In this document: piece by piece, positions 24,201 to 31,586 of the stretch
How positions within the stretch are numbered: the first letter of the stretch is position 1
Layout of the letters: each line of letters opens with the position of its first letter
Assembly: GCA_903839875.1 (NCBI GenBank)
Contig: CAIMDZ010000126.1
Span: 1-33,549, forward strand
Length of the DNA stretch: 33,549 nt
Source of the DNA: an uncultured Bacteroidota bacterium
GTDB taxonomy: Bacteria; Bacteroidota; Bacteroidia; Chitinophagales; Chitinophagaceae
Direction of reading: 5' to 3'
Notes under the pieces: model-generated
Seen by the model: only the letters and a program-made list of their open reading frames with translations
Told to the model about the DNA's origin: nothing
Databases searched by the model: none
Position numbers and translations under genes: made by a program

Positions 24201-27200
24201 CAGTGAATACCTCCCCGGCGATAACCGGATTCACAAGTGTTCATACCGGTAGCACAACAACGCTCACGGGTACACCATCTGGCGGAACCTGGAGCAGCGG
24301 CAGCACTGCTATCGCGACCGTTGGTTCCTCTTCCGGTATCGTTTCCGGGGTAACTACAGGAAGCACCACGATTTCTTATACTACATCAGGTGGGTGTATT
24401 GGCACGGTATCATTGTTGGTTGGCTCATTATCTTCCTGCCCTCCGGTAATAACAACTTTTGCAGGCAACGGCACTGCAGGATTCACCGGCGACGGAGGCG
24501 CTGCTACCTCAGCAGAAATGAACCTGCCGGATGGAGTAGCTGTGGACGCAGCCGGCAACGTTTTTGTTGCTGATTACACGAATAACCGCATTCGCAAGAT
24601 CAATACGTCAGGCATTATTTCTACAGTTGCAGGCAACGGTACTTTGGGTTTCAGCGGCGATGGTGGCGCAGCTACATCTGCCATGTTAAATACCCCTACA
24701 GGAGTAGCAGTAGATGGTTCAGGGAACCTTTATATAGCGGATGGGAATAACAACCGCATCCGTAAAGTGAATACATCAGGTGTGATCACTACCGTTGCGG
24801 GAAGTGCGTCCAGCACCTTTAGTGGTGATGGCGGACCAGCAACAGCAGCCGGGCTAAACGGTACATACGGGCTGGCGGTGGATGGCGCAGGCAATATATT
24901 TTTAGGTGACTACAATCATCAGCGTGTCCGCCGGGTGAATACTTCGGGTATCATTAACACAGTAGCAGGCACAGGTTCAGCAGGATTCAGTGGTGATGGC
25001 GGTGCGGCCATCTCAGCCATGATATATAACCCTTATGCTGTTGCAGTTGATGGCTCCGGCAACCTTTATATAGCCGACCGTAACAATAACCGAATTCGCC
25101 TCGTAAACAGTTCGGGAATAATAAACACAATAGCGGGAGGCAGTTCTTCGGGATACAGTGGCGACGGCGGCGCTGCCACCGCAGCGCTGTTAAACAATCC
25201 CGTAGGTGTTGCAGTGGACAATTACGGATATATTTATATCAGCGACTGGAACAATAATGTAGTACGTGTTGTCAGCAGCTCAGGTACCATTAATACGTTT
25301 GCAGGCAATCATACAAGCGGGTTCAGCGGAGATGGCGGGCCTGCTACATCTGCAAAGTTGAATGCTCCTGCGGGAGTGTGTGTTGATACAGCCGGTAATG
25401 TATATATTGGCGACTGGAATAACCAGCGCATTCGGATAGTGAGCAATTATAATCATAGGCCTCATTTCACGGGGGGGCACAGTCAGAGCATGTCTGTTTG
25501 TGCAAATACAGTTGGAGATTCAATCAATTCTTTATTGGCGGTCCTTGATACCGACGCCTGGCAATCAGAAAGCTGGAGCGTCGTAACAGGCCCTGTGCAT
25601 GGCTCGCTTACTGCGTCTTATTCCGCCACATCCACCGGCACCACCATAACCCCGCACGGATTATTTTATACACCCACAAGCGGTTACAGTGGCAATGATT
25701 CTTTCAAAGTAGCGGTGGTTGATTGCGCAGGCGGAGGTGATACAACTGTTGTACACGTTGCGGTGAATCCGCTCCCCTCAGTTATTACAGGAACATTAAG
25801 TGTCTGCGTCGGGTCAGTAATTACACTCACCGATGCCACGGGAGGCGGGTTATGGAGTAGCGGCAGTATTGCGATAGCAACCATTGGTTCTTCATCAGGG
25901 ATATTGACAGGGATATCCGCGGGCAATGCAACCATCACGTACACTTTATCCACAGGTTGTATTTCCATTGCAACAGCGACAGTAAACACAATGCCTGCAC
26001 CCATAACCGGCGTGGCAGTGACTTGTATCGGTTCTACGACAACATTGTATGATGCCGGCGGCGGAACATGGACTTCATCATCAACAGGTGTGGCAACCAT
26101 AGGTTCATTATCGGGCATCGTAACGGGTGTTTCGCCCGGCTCAACTTTGATCACTTATTCAACTGGAATTGGCTGCAATGCAACATTCTCCGTCACGGTA
26201 GCTCCGCTGCCAACGGTTATCTCAGGCATCACCGGTATTTGTGTTGGCGGCGTTACTGCTTTGTCGGATGGAACACCGGGAGGATACTGGACTTCGGGCT
26301 CGCCGGGTGTTGCATCAGTTGGGTCTGGGTCCGGTATTCTTACGGGCTTGTCCGCCGGATCAGCAGCCATAACCTACGCAATAGCACCCGGTATCTTATG
26401 TGCTGCCGTGACAATAGTTTCTGTCAACCCGTTCCCCGGACCAATTTCAGGCGCAACCAGCGTATGCGTAGGCCAGGCGACATCCCTGACCGATGCCGGC
26501 GGTGGAAGATGGGTGTCATCAGCGCCAGGTATAGCTGCTATCGGTTCTTCGAGTGGCATTGTTACCGGTATGAGTGCCGGGATTGCAACCATTACGTATA
26601 TTTTAGCAAGCGGGTGTTCTGTTACAGCTGTCATTACGGTCAATCCATTACCGGTATCCATTACCGGCTCCTCTCATTTGTGTATTGGCACAACTGCAAC
26701 TTTAACGGATTCTACCGCCGGTGGATATTGGACCAGCAGCAGTAGTACTACCGCAGACATAGATATAAGCACAGGAGTTGTTACGGGAGTATCGGCCGGA
26801 ACTGCTACTATTACTTATACTTTAACAACCGGCTGTTTTGTGGTTCGATCATTAAGTGTTGATACCTCACCCGGCGTTATTACGGGAACGCCAGTTGTGT
26901 GTATCGGTTCAAATACAATTTTAAGTGACGCTACAGGCGGAGGCGTATGGACTTCAGGTACACCCGGGGTTGCAACGGCAGGATCATTGACAGGAGTTGT
27001 AACAGGGGTAACTTCCGGGATAACAACGATCACTTATTCTGCAGGAGCAGGCTGTTTGGTAACCACCTTAGTTACTGTAAATTCTTTGCCTACACCCATA
27101 CTTGGTTTTGGGACTGTTTGCATAGGTGCAACGGTAACACTGATAGACGGGAGCACAGGAGGCGCCTGGAGTTCCGGTTCACCAGCCATTGCAACTGCAG

Positions 27201-30200
27201 GCTCGTTGTCAGGAATAGTAACGGGGATTACGTCAGGCATTGCAACGATTTCGTACACATTACCAACAGGATGTTTTGCTACAAAGTCAATTACAGTTAA
27301 TTCTTCTCCCGGAGTTATAACGGGCGTTATATTTGTTTGTTCCGGTGGTTCGACGGTACTCACCACAGCAACAGGCGGAGGGGTATGGAGTTCTTCTCTG
27401 CCTTCTATAGCCACAATAGGTTCCGGTACCGGCCTTGTAACAGGGATATCGGCGGGCATCAGTTCAATTACTTATTCCATCGGATCTGGCTGTGTTACAA
27501 CAGTTCAGTTAACAGTTAATCCTTTGCCTTCACCGATAAGCGGCTTATCAACGGTATGTGCAGGCGGTGCAACTATTACTTTGACAGATGCAACAGCCGG
27601 TGGTACATGGACCGCTGCCGGAAGCTCTGCCACAATTGGCAGTACTACAGGGATTGTGACAGGCGTTTTTGCAGGCACTTCCATTATTACCTATTCTTTA
27701 AGTACAGGTTGTTCTGTTACCAGGGTCATTACCATATACCCGTTGCCGGCTGGCATTTCGGGGCCACCTGCATTATGTGCGGGAGCCAGCATTACACTTA
27801 CTGATGCATCAGGGGGTGGAACATGGCTAAGCGCTACTCCGGCAGTAGCCACCATTGGCTCATCAACAGGAATTATTACAGGTGTTTCTACAGGCATCGC
27901 CGCCATCACTTATACATTGCCTACAGGATGCAGAACAATTACCACGGAGACAGTAAGCACAACTCCGAGCCCAATTACCGGACCAACGACGGTATGTGCA
28001 GGATCGTCCGTGACATTGGGCGACGTGGTAGCAGGTGGCCTTTGGAGCAGCAGTACTTCAGTGGCAACTATTGGTTCACTGAGCGGGGTAGTGTCTGGCG
28101 TTTCAGCGGGAACAACTACCATTACTTACTCACTAGGGACCGGCTGCACAGTGACACGGCCATTAACTGTGAATCCTGCTCCGGCAATTATAACTGGTGC
28201 AACAAACCTATGTGCCGGAACGAGTATAACATTGAGTGATGTAACAACTGGAGGATACTGGAGCAGTCCCGGATCTGCAGGCATATTTTCGGTAGGATCA
28301 TCAACCGGAGTTGTTTCCGGTATTGCCCCAGGAACTGCAATAGTAACCTATGCATTAATTACAGGATGCGCAGCAACAGCAAGCATTACTGTTAATCCTG
28401 CACCGGCTGCTATTACAGGTCCTGCAACAGTATGTGCGGGTGCAGCAGTTACTGAACTGGATGGAGTAACCGGTGGTGCCTGGAACAGTACATCACCCGG
28501 CATAGCCACAATCGGATCATCGTCCGGTATAGTAACAGGCATTACAGGTGGTTCATTGACGATTACTTATGCAATCGGAAGTTGTGCAGCAACAAGGACC
28601 ATAACCGTAAATTCCGTTGCACCAGTCACCGGTATTTCCGGAATATGCGTTGGTGCAACAACTGCACTTGCAGATGCTACGCCCGGAGGTACATGGACTT
28701 CAGGAACTATAAGTGTTGTCACCGTTGGCTCTTCTTCGGGGACAGTTACAGGCATTTCAGCAGGAACCGCAATAATAACCTATACATTGTCATCAGGATG
28801 TTATGCAACCCTTACAGTTACCGTTAATTCAGGCCCGGCACCAATAGGTGGTTTACTCCGGGTGTGTGTTAACGGCACAACAATACTCACAGATGCCGGA
28901 AGTGGTGGTACCTGGACTAGCAGCGCTCCTTCAACTGCTACTATAGGGTCCTCGAGCGGGTTACTGGCGGGTGTTTTAAGCGGTACAGTTACGGTTACTT
29001 ATTCATTGGGTACCGGATGCACGGTTACAACATATGTAACCGTGAACCCATTGCCTGGCGCCATTAGCGGGCCATCAAGTGTTTGTGTAGGTCAAACGGG
29101 TGCGGAGAGCGATGGTACGGTGAGCGGTATCTGGTCAAGCAGCAATACAACAATCGCAACCATAGGGTCATCATCGGGTATTCTATCAGGTATGTCAGCA
29201 GGCATTGCGACGATCAGTTATACTTTACCTACGGGATGTGCTGCTACGAGAACCGAAACAATTAATCCCGGACCTGCTACTATAACAGGGACTGCAAGGG
29301 TATGTGTTGGTGCAACGAGCACTTTGATTGACGTAACGACCGGAGGATTATGGAACTGTAGTCCTACCACCATAGCGACCGTTGGTACAGGAACAGGAAT
29401 AGTCACAGGTGTGATGGCAGGTATTGCCACTATTACCTATACCATAACGGAGAGCGGTTGTATAGCGACTTTGCCTGTGACAGTTAATTCTCTTCCCGGC
29501 CCAATAACCGGGGCGGGAATGCTGTGCATTGGCGCTACGAGCACACTTAGCGATGCGTTACCAGGTGGTGTATGGAGTTCAGGTGCAACCGGGATTGCGA
29601 CGGTTGGGTCTTCATCCGGGATAGTGACCGGGGTATCAGCCGGAACAGCGGTAATTACTTATTCCTCCAGTGCAGGATGTACTGTAACAAAGATGGTCAC
29701 TGTTTCCTCTCTGCCACCAGGTATTGCTGGTACATCAACAGTATGCATTGGAACTTCAGCAATCCTCAGTGACGCTGTAACAGGAGGCATATGGACCAGC
29801 AGTAATACGATGATTGCAACGATAGGATCAGTAACAGGAATTGTAACGGGTGTTAATACCGGCAGTGCGACAATTACCTATAGTTTAGGCGCAGGCTGTT
29901 TTTCGACAAAAGTAATATCTGTAAACGCCGCACCGCCATCTATCACCGGCAGTAACCATGTATGTGCAGGCGCTGCCATAACTTTAAGCGATTTTTCAAC
30001 AGGAGGTACCTGGAGTTCAGGATTGCCGGGAATTGCAACGATAGGGTCACTATCCGGTATAGTTACCGGTGTTTCAGGAGGTAGTGCGACAATCAGTTAT
30101 ACGGTACCAATGGGTTGCATTGTGACATACAATGTTACAGTTAATTCAGTACCGGTCATTACAGGTCTTACAACTTTATGTGCATGGGGAGACACGCTGA

Positions 30201-31117
30201 CGGTATATGATGCCGATCATACGGGATCTTACAGCAGCACTGTGGCTACTGTCCTGAATCTGGGAGGAGGCGCCGGCCGTATAACGACCTTTGCACCCGG
30301 CACTTCTACTGTGACCTATACGCTGCCATCCGGCTGTACAGCAACAGAATCATTTATCGTGAATCCACTGCCAGGCCTGATAACGGGGTCAACAAATGTT
30401 TGTGCTGGTGCTGCAACAACACTGCATAATACAACTGCAGGGGGTGTGTGGAGTTCTGCCGCACCTGCGGTTGCCACGGTTGGTTCCGGATCTGGTATTG
30501 TATCAGGTGTTTCATCTGGTGCAACTTATATTAGCTATATATTACCCACAGGCTGCAAGGTTGATACACTGGTGCATGTGAATCCACCGCCACCCATGAT
30601 CATAGGATACCCAACCATGGTTGCCGGTACGACTACTCCCTATAGCGATGGTACTACCGGTGGCCTATGGGGCAGCAGTAACACGGCTTTAGCTACAATA
30701 GGAATTAGCACCGGCATTGCAAATGGTATTTCAGCGGGAGTTGTAACATTTACTTATACGATTGGAACTGGTTGTTTTGCTACGAAAAATGTTACCGTTA
30801 ATCCGTTAACGGGTGTATCTCCGGAAGGAGTTGAAGAAACTGTAATTACAAATGGGGATATTATTGTGTTGCCTAATCCGAATAAGGGTGAGTTTATATT
30901 GAGAATAAATGAGGATGCTATCAGTCCAACAGAAGAATCCTGGTTCGGGATAACGGATATGCTGGGGAGATTGGTTTATCAGGATAAGATCACATCACAA
31001 AAAGGTTTGATTGAGGAGCGAATTTTGCTTGGGGATAAAATAGCCAATGGCATGTACTTGATGAGTGTACATTGCAGAATGGGTATTAAAGTTTTACATA
31101 TTGAGGTAAGCCGGTAG
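21242..31117 (+). CDS. Giant T9SS-sorted surface protein: NHL propellers, cadherin-like domains, 25 BIG2-like repeats
   Basis: About 3,290 residues from GTG 21242, whose first residues form a signal peptide (NLYLFLFFILGCALPEEG, then SAQ); TTG 21179 is the alternative start. Domain order: six NHL units (about residues 30-370; TIAGNGT, FSGDGGPATAA, NNRIRKV), a cadherin-like domain (GLTYTPTTGYSGNDTFNVTV), one BIG2-like domain; the same three-part module again; a third six-unit NHL block and cadherin-like domain; then 23 tandem BIG2-like repeats of about 73 residues; and a type A sorting domain (VLPNPNKGEF, GMYLMSVHCR) at the end. It should cross the outer membrane through T9SS and stay on, or leave, the cell surface, as an adhesin or scaffold. 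Ligands are unknown. The single frame is intact throughout. Confidence 0.92.
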   Translation: MKNIHLHRNLYLFLFFILGCALPEEGSAQIITTIAGNGTAGYAGDGSAATAAAINWPRGVAFDNTGNIYIADVNNNRIRKVSPAGIITTIAGNGTGGFSGDGGPATAAQIYTNASGSLLGNIAVDGIGNKYIADWGNCCIRKVDTFGTITTFMGIGTWCGYSTGDGGPATAARMLGAIAVATDGAGNVYFTDYASYRVRKVNTSGIVSTYGGNGTSGSSGDGGPATTATVGQIRFMASDASGNLFLSDYYNYRVRKINSSGVITTVAGNGTSGFSGDGGPATAAHINPTGVVVDGAGNLYISDYDNQRIRKVNTSGIISTIAGNGTSGFSGDGGAPTAAELNYPLGLTMDGSGNLYVGDANNSRVRKITFVDRAPYFTGGASQSISVCQNSVSNPVNSALAVIDSDAGQTETWALLSGPAHGTASVSFTTTSTGGTLTPTGLTYTPTTGYSGNDTFNVTVSDGALSDTIAIYVTVNALPSAITGTTTTIVGYTTTLSDATSGGTWSSSNTSVATVGSTGVVTGVSGGVVTITYTVGTCFVTALVTISCPGMQIIITIAGGGSSLGDGGPATAGQLTLPTTVFIDPSGNKFIADYGASRIRKVSPTGIITTIAGTGSAGYSGDGGAATAAQINQPAGVCTDAAGNVYIAEQVGHRIRKINTSGIITTIAGSATSGFSGDGGPSTAANVNSCTNVITDASGNVYFADYGNGRVRKINTSGIISTVAGGGSTLGDGGPATAAQLNIPYGISLDGLGNLFIGDEYHYRVRIVNLSSGVINTFAGTGTAGFSGDGGAATAALLNAVDGVYADADNVYISDPLNNRIRKVNRSTGIITTIAGMGTGSFSGDGGPATAATLHTPSGMMPDNAGNLYIADFNNARIRKVIFNNYAPYFTGGITQNLSVCQNSGSNSINSLFAVIDSDAGQTETWSLLSGPVHGTASVSYTTTSTGGTLTPTGLTYSPSTGYAGYDTFRVTVNDGCLLDTIAVFVTVNTSPAITGFTSVHTGSTTTLTGTPSGGTWSSGSTAIATVGSSSGIVSGVTTGSTTISYTTSGGCIGTVSLLVGSLSSCPPVITTFAGNGTAGFTGDGGAATSAEMNLPDGVAVDAAGNVFVADYTNNRIRKINTSGIISTVAGNGTLGFSGDGGAATSAMLNTPTGVAVDGSGNLYIADGNNNRIRKVNTSGVITTVAGSASSTFSGDGGPATAAGLNGTYGLAVDGAGNIFLGDYNHQRVRRVNTSGIINTVAGTGSAGFSGDGGAAISAMIYNPYAVAVDGSGNLYIADRNNNRIRLVNSSGIINTIAGGSSSGYSGDGGAATAALLNNPVGVAVDNYGYIYISDWNNNVVRVVSSSGTINTFAGNHTSGFSGDGGPATSAKLNAPAGVCVDTAGNVYIGDWNNQRIRIVSNYNHRPHFTGGHSQSMSVCANTVGDSINSLLAVLDTDAWQSESWSVVTGPVHGSLTASYSATSTGTTITPHGLFYTPTSGYSGNDSFKVAVVDCAGGGDTTVVHVAVNPLPSVITGTLSVCVGSVITLTDATGGGLWSSGSIAIATIGSSSGILTGISAGNATITYTLSTGCISIATATVNTMPAPITGVAVTCIGSTTTLYDAGGGTWTSSSTGVATIGSLSGIVTGVSPGSTLITYSTGIGCNATFSVTVAPLPTVISGITGICVGGVTALSDGTPGGYWTSGSPGVASVGSGSGILTGLSAGSAAITYAIAPGILCAAVTIVSVNPFPGPISGATSVCVGQATSLTDAGGGRWVSSAPGIAAIGSSSGIVTGMSAGIATITYILASGCSVTAVITVNPLPVSITGSSHLCIGTTATLTDSTAGGYWTSSSSTTADIDISTGVVTGVSAGTATITYTLTTGCFVVRSLSVDTSPGVITGTPVVCIGSNTILSDATGGGVWTSGTPGVATAGSLTGVVTGVTSGITTITYSAGAGCLVTTLVTVNSLPTPILGFGTVCIGATVTLIDGSTGGAWSSGSPAIATAGSLSGIVTGITSGIATISYTLPTGCFATKSITVNSSPGVITGVIFVCSGGSTVLTTATGGGVWSSSLPSIATIGSGTGLVTGISAGISSITYSIGSGCVTTVQLTVNPLPSPISGLSTVCAGGATITLTDATAGGTWTAAGSSATIGSTTGIVTGVFAGTSIITYSLSTGCSVTRVITIYPLPAGISGPPALCAGASITLTDASGGGTWLSATPAVATIGSSTGIITGVSTGIAAITYTLPTGCRTITTETVSTTPSPITGPTTVCAGSSVTLGDVVAGGLWSSSTSVATIGSLSGVVSGVSAGTTTITYSLGTGCTVTRPLTVNPAPAIITGATNLCAGTSITLSDVTTGGYWSSPGSAGIFSVGSSTGVVSGIAPGTAIVTYALITGCAATASITVNPAPAAITGPATVCAGAAVTELDGVTGGAWNSTSPGIATIGSSSGIVTGITGGSLTITYAIGSCAATRTITVNSVAPVTGISGICVGATTALADATPGGTWTSGTISVVTVGSSSGTVTGISAGTAIITYTLSSGCYATLTVTVNSGPAPIGGLLRVCVNGTTILTDAGSGGTWTSSAPSTATIGSSSGLLAGVLSGTVTVTYSLGTGCTVTTYVTVNPLPGAISGPSSVCVGQTGAESDGTVSGIWSSSNTTIATIGSSSGILSGMSAGIATISYTLPTGCAATRTETINPGPATITGTARVCVGATSTLIDVTTGGLWNCSPTTIATVGTGTGIVTGVMAGIATITYTITESGCIATLPVTVNSLPGPITGAGMLCIGATSTLSDALPGGVWSSGATGIATVGSSSGIVTGVSAGTAVITYSSSAGCTVTKMVTVSSLPPGIAGTSTVCIGTSAILSDAVTGGIWTSSNTMIATIGSVTGIVTGVNTGSATITYSLGAGCFSTKVISVNAAPPSITGSNHVCAGAAITLSDFSTGGTWSSGLPGIATIGSLSGIVTGVSGGSATISYTVPMGCIVTYNVTVNSVPVITGLTTLCAWGDTLTVYDADHTGSYSSTVATVLNLGGGAGRITTFAPGTSTVTYTLPSGCTATESFIVNPLPGLITGSTNVCAGAATTLHNTTAGGVWSSAAPAVATVGSGSGIVSGVSSGATYISYILPTGCKVDTLVHVNPPPPMIIGYPTMVAGTTTPYSDGTTGGLWGSSNTALATIGISTGIANGISAGVVTFTYTIGTGCFATKNVTVNPLTGVSPEGVEETVITNGDIIVLPNPNKGEFILRINEDAISPTEESWFGITDMLGRLVYQDKITSQKGLIEERILLGDKIANGMYLMSVHCRMGIKVLHIEVSR
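25778..30811 (+). repeat. Tandem array of 23 coding repeats of about 219 bp
   Basis: Each unit encodes a BIG2-like domain with the pattern ITG, then VCVG or VCAG, TLTDATxGGTW, SSSxxxATIGSSSGIVTG, SAGTATITYTLxTGC and TVNPLP. Unit length stays close to 73 residues, and the units differ at many codons, so the array is old rather than freshly expanded. Unit 21 lacks the conserved Trp, and unit 23 lacks the first Cys. Two further single copies sit earlier in the protein, at about 22,677-22,890 and 24,210-24,430. Confidence 0.92.
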
Positions 31118-31586
31118 AAACTCCCAGGCATTTCCCGAATAAAACGACTCAATAATATAGTAATTCATTTTCAAACGAAAGTGGATTGCATCTCATTTCT
31201 TTACGGAAATGGGTTCATCAGCCTCATTCAGGATTGTAGTAGATATTAAGGAATATATTTTTATAAATTTATTTATATAAGTACTCTCACACCTAAGATA
31301 ATAGCCAAGTCACTTAACACTGCTATTCACATCAAAAACCTCCCCGAAAAAAGAGATTTCCTGATCAATATCATAAAATAACTTGTTTGCTATCCATATA
31401 TTTGATTAAATATGTTATATTATATTAACCCATAGTTAAATGAATATTATGATGTTTTATTTGAATAAACAGGCTATTCTCAAAATCCGATATTATTGAG
31501 TAAATTGCCAAAGATTTGTTATAGAATTCTCAGTTATGAGAAACTTTGCTACCGTTTCTTACGTTCAGATATTATTTTTAAAAAAA
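31118..31586. other. AT-rich intergenic region between two giant genes
   Basis: No gene is visible. The region holds the second copy of the element-end-like repeat (31159-31194), followed at once by a 6-bp hairpin CATTTC/GAAATG (31194-31211). A weak promoter is possible before the next gene: TTTG at 31515-31518 and AAACTTTG at 31541-31548, which has one mismatch to TAnnTTTG. No T-rich terminator hairpin follows the giant gene. Confidence 0.5.
31159..31194 (+). repeat. Copy 2 of the element-end-like repeat
   Basis: AGTAATTCATTTTCAA, 8 variable bases, GGATTGCATCTC, in the same orientation as the copy at 20888-20922. Upstream, AAAACGAC at 31142-31149 stands where copy 1 has AAATCGAC. No tRNA-like sequence follows this copy. 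Confidence 0.7.

Noticed and set aside
25684..28755. Long - strand and alternate-frame open stretches across the BIG2 array
   Set aside because: They repeat with the 219-bp period of the coding array on the + strand and have low-complexity Pro/Val/Thr composition, so they are shadows of the real gene.
25778..30811. A CRISPR-like array
   Set aside because: The repeats are about 219 bp, diverged, directly adjacent and in one long reading frame; there are no spacers and no cas genes.
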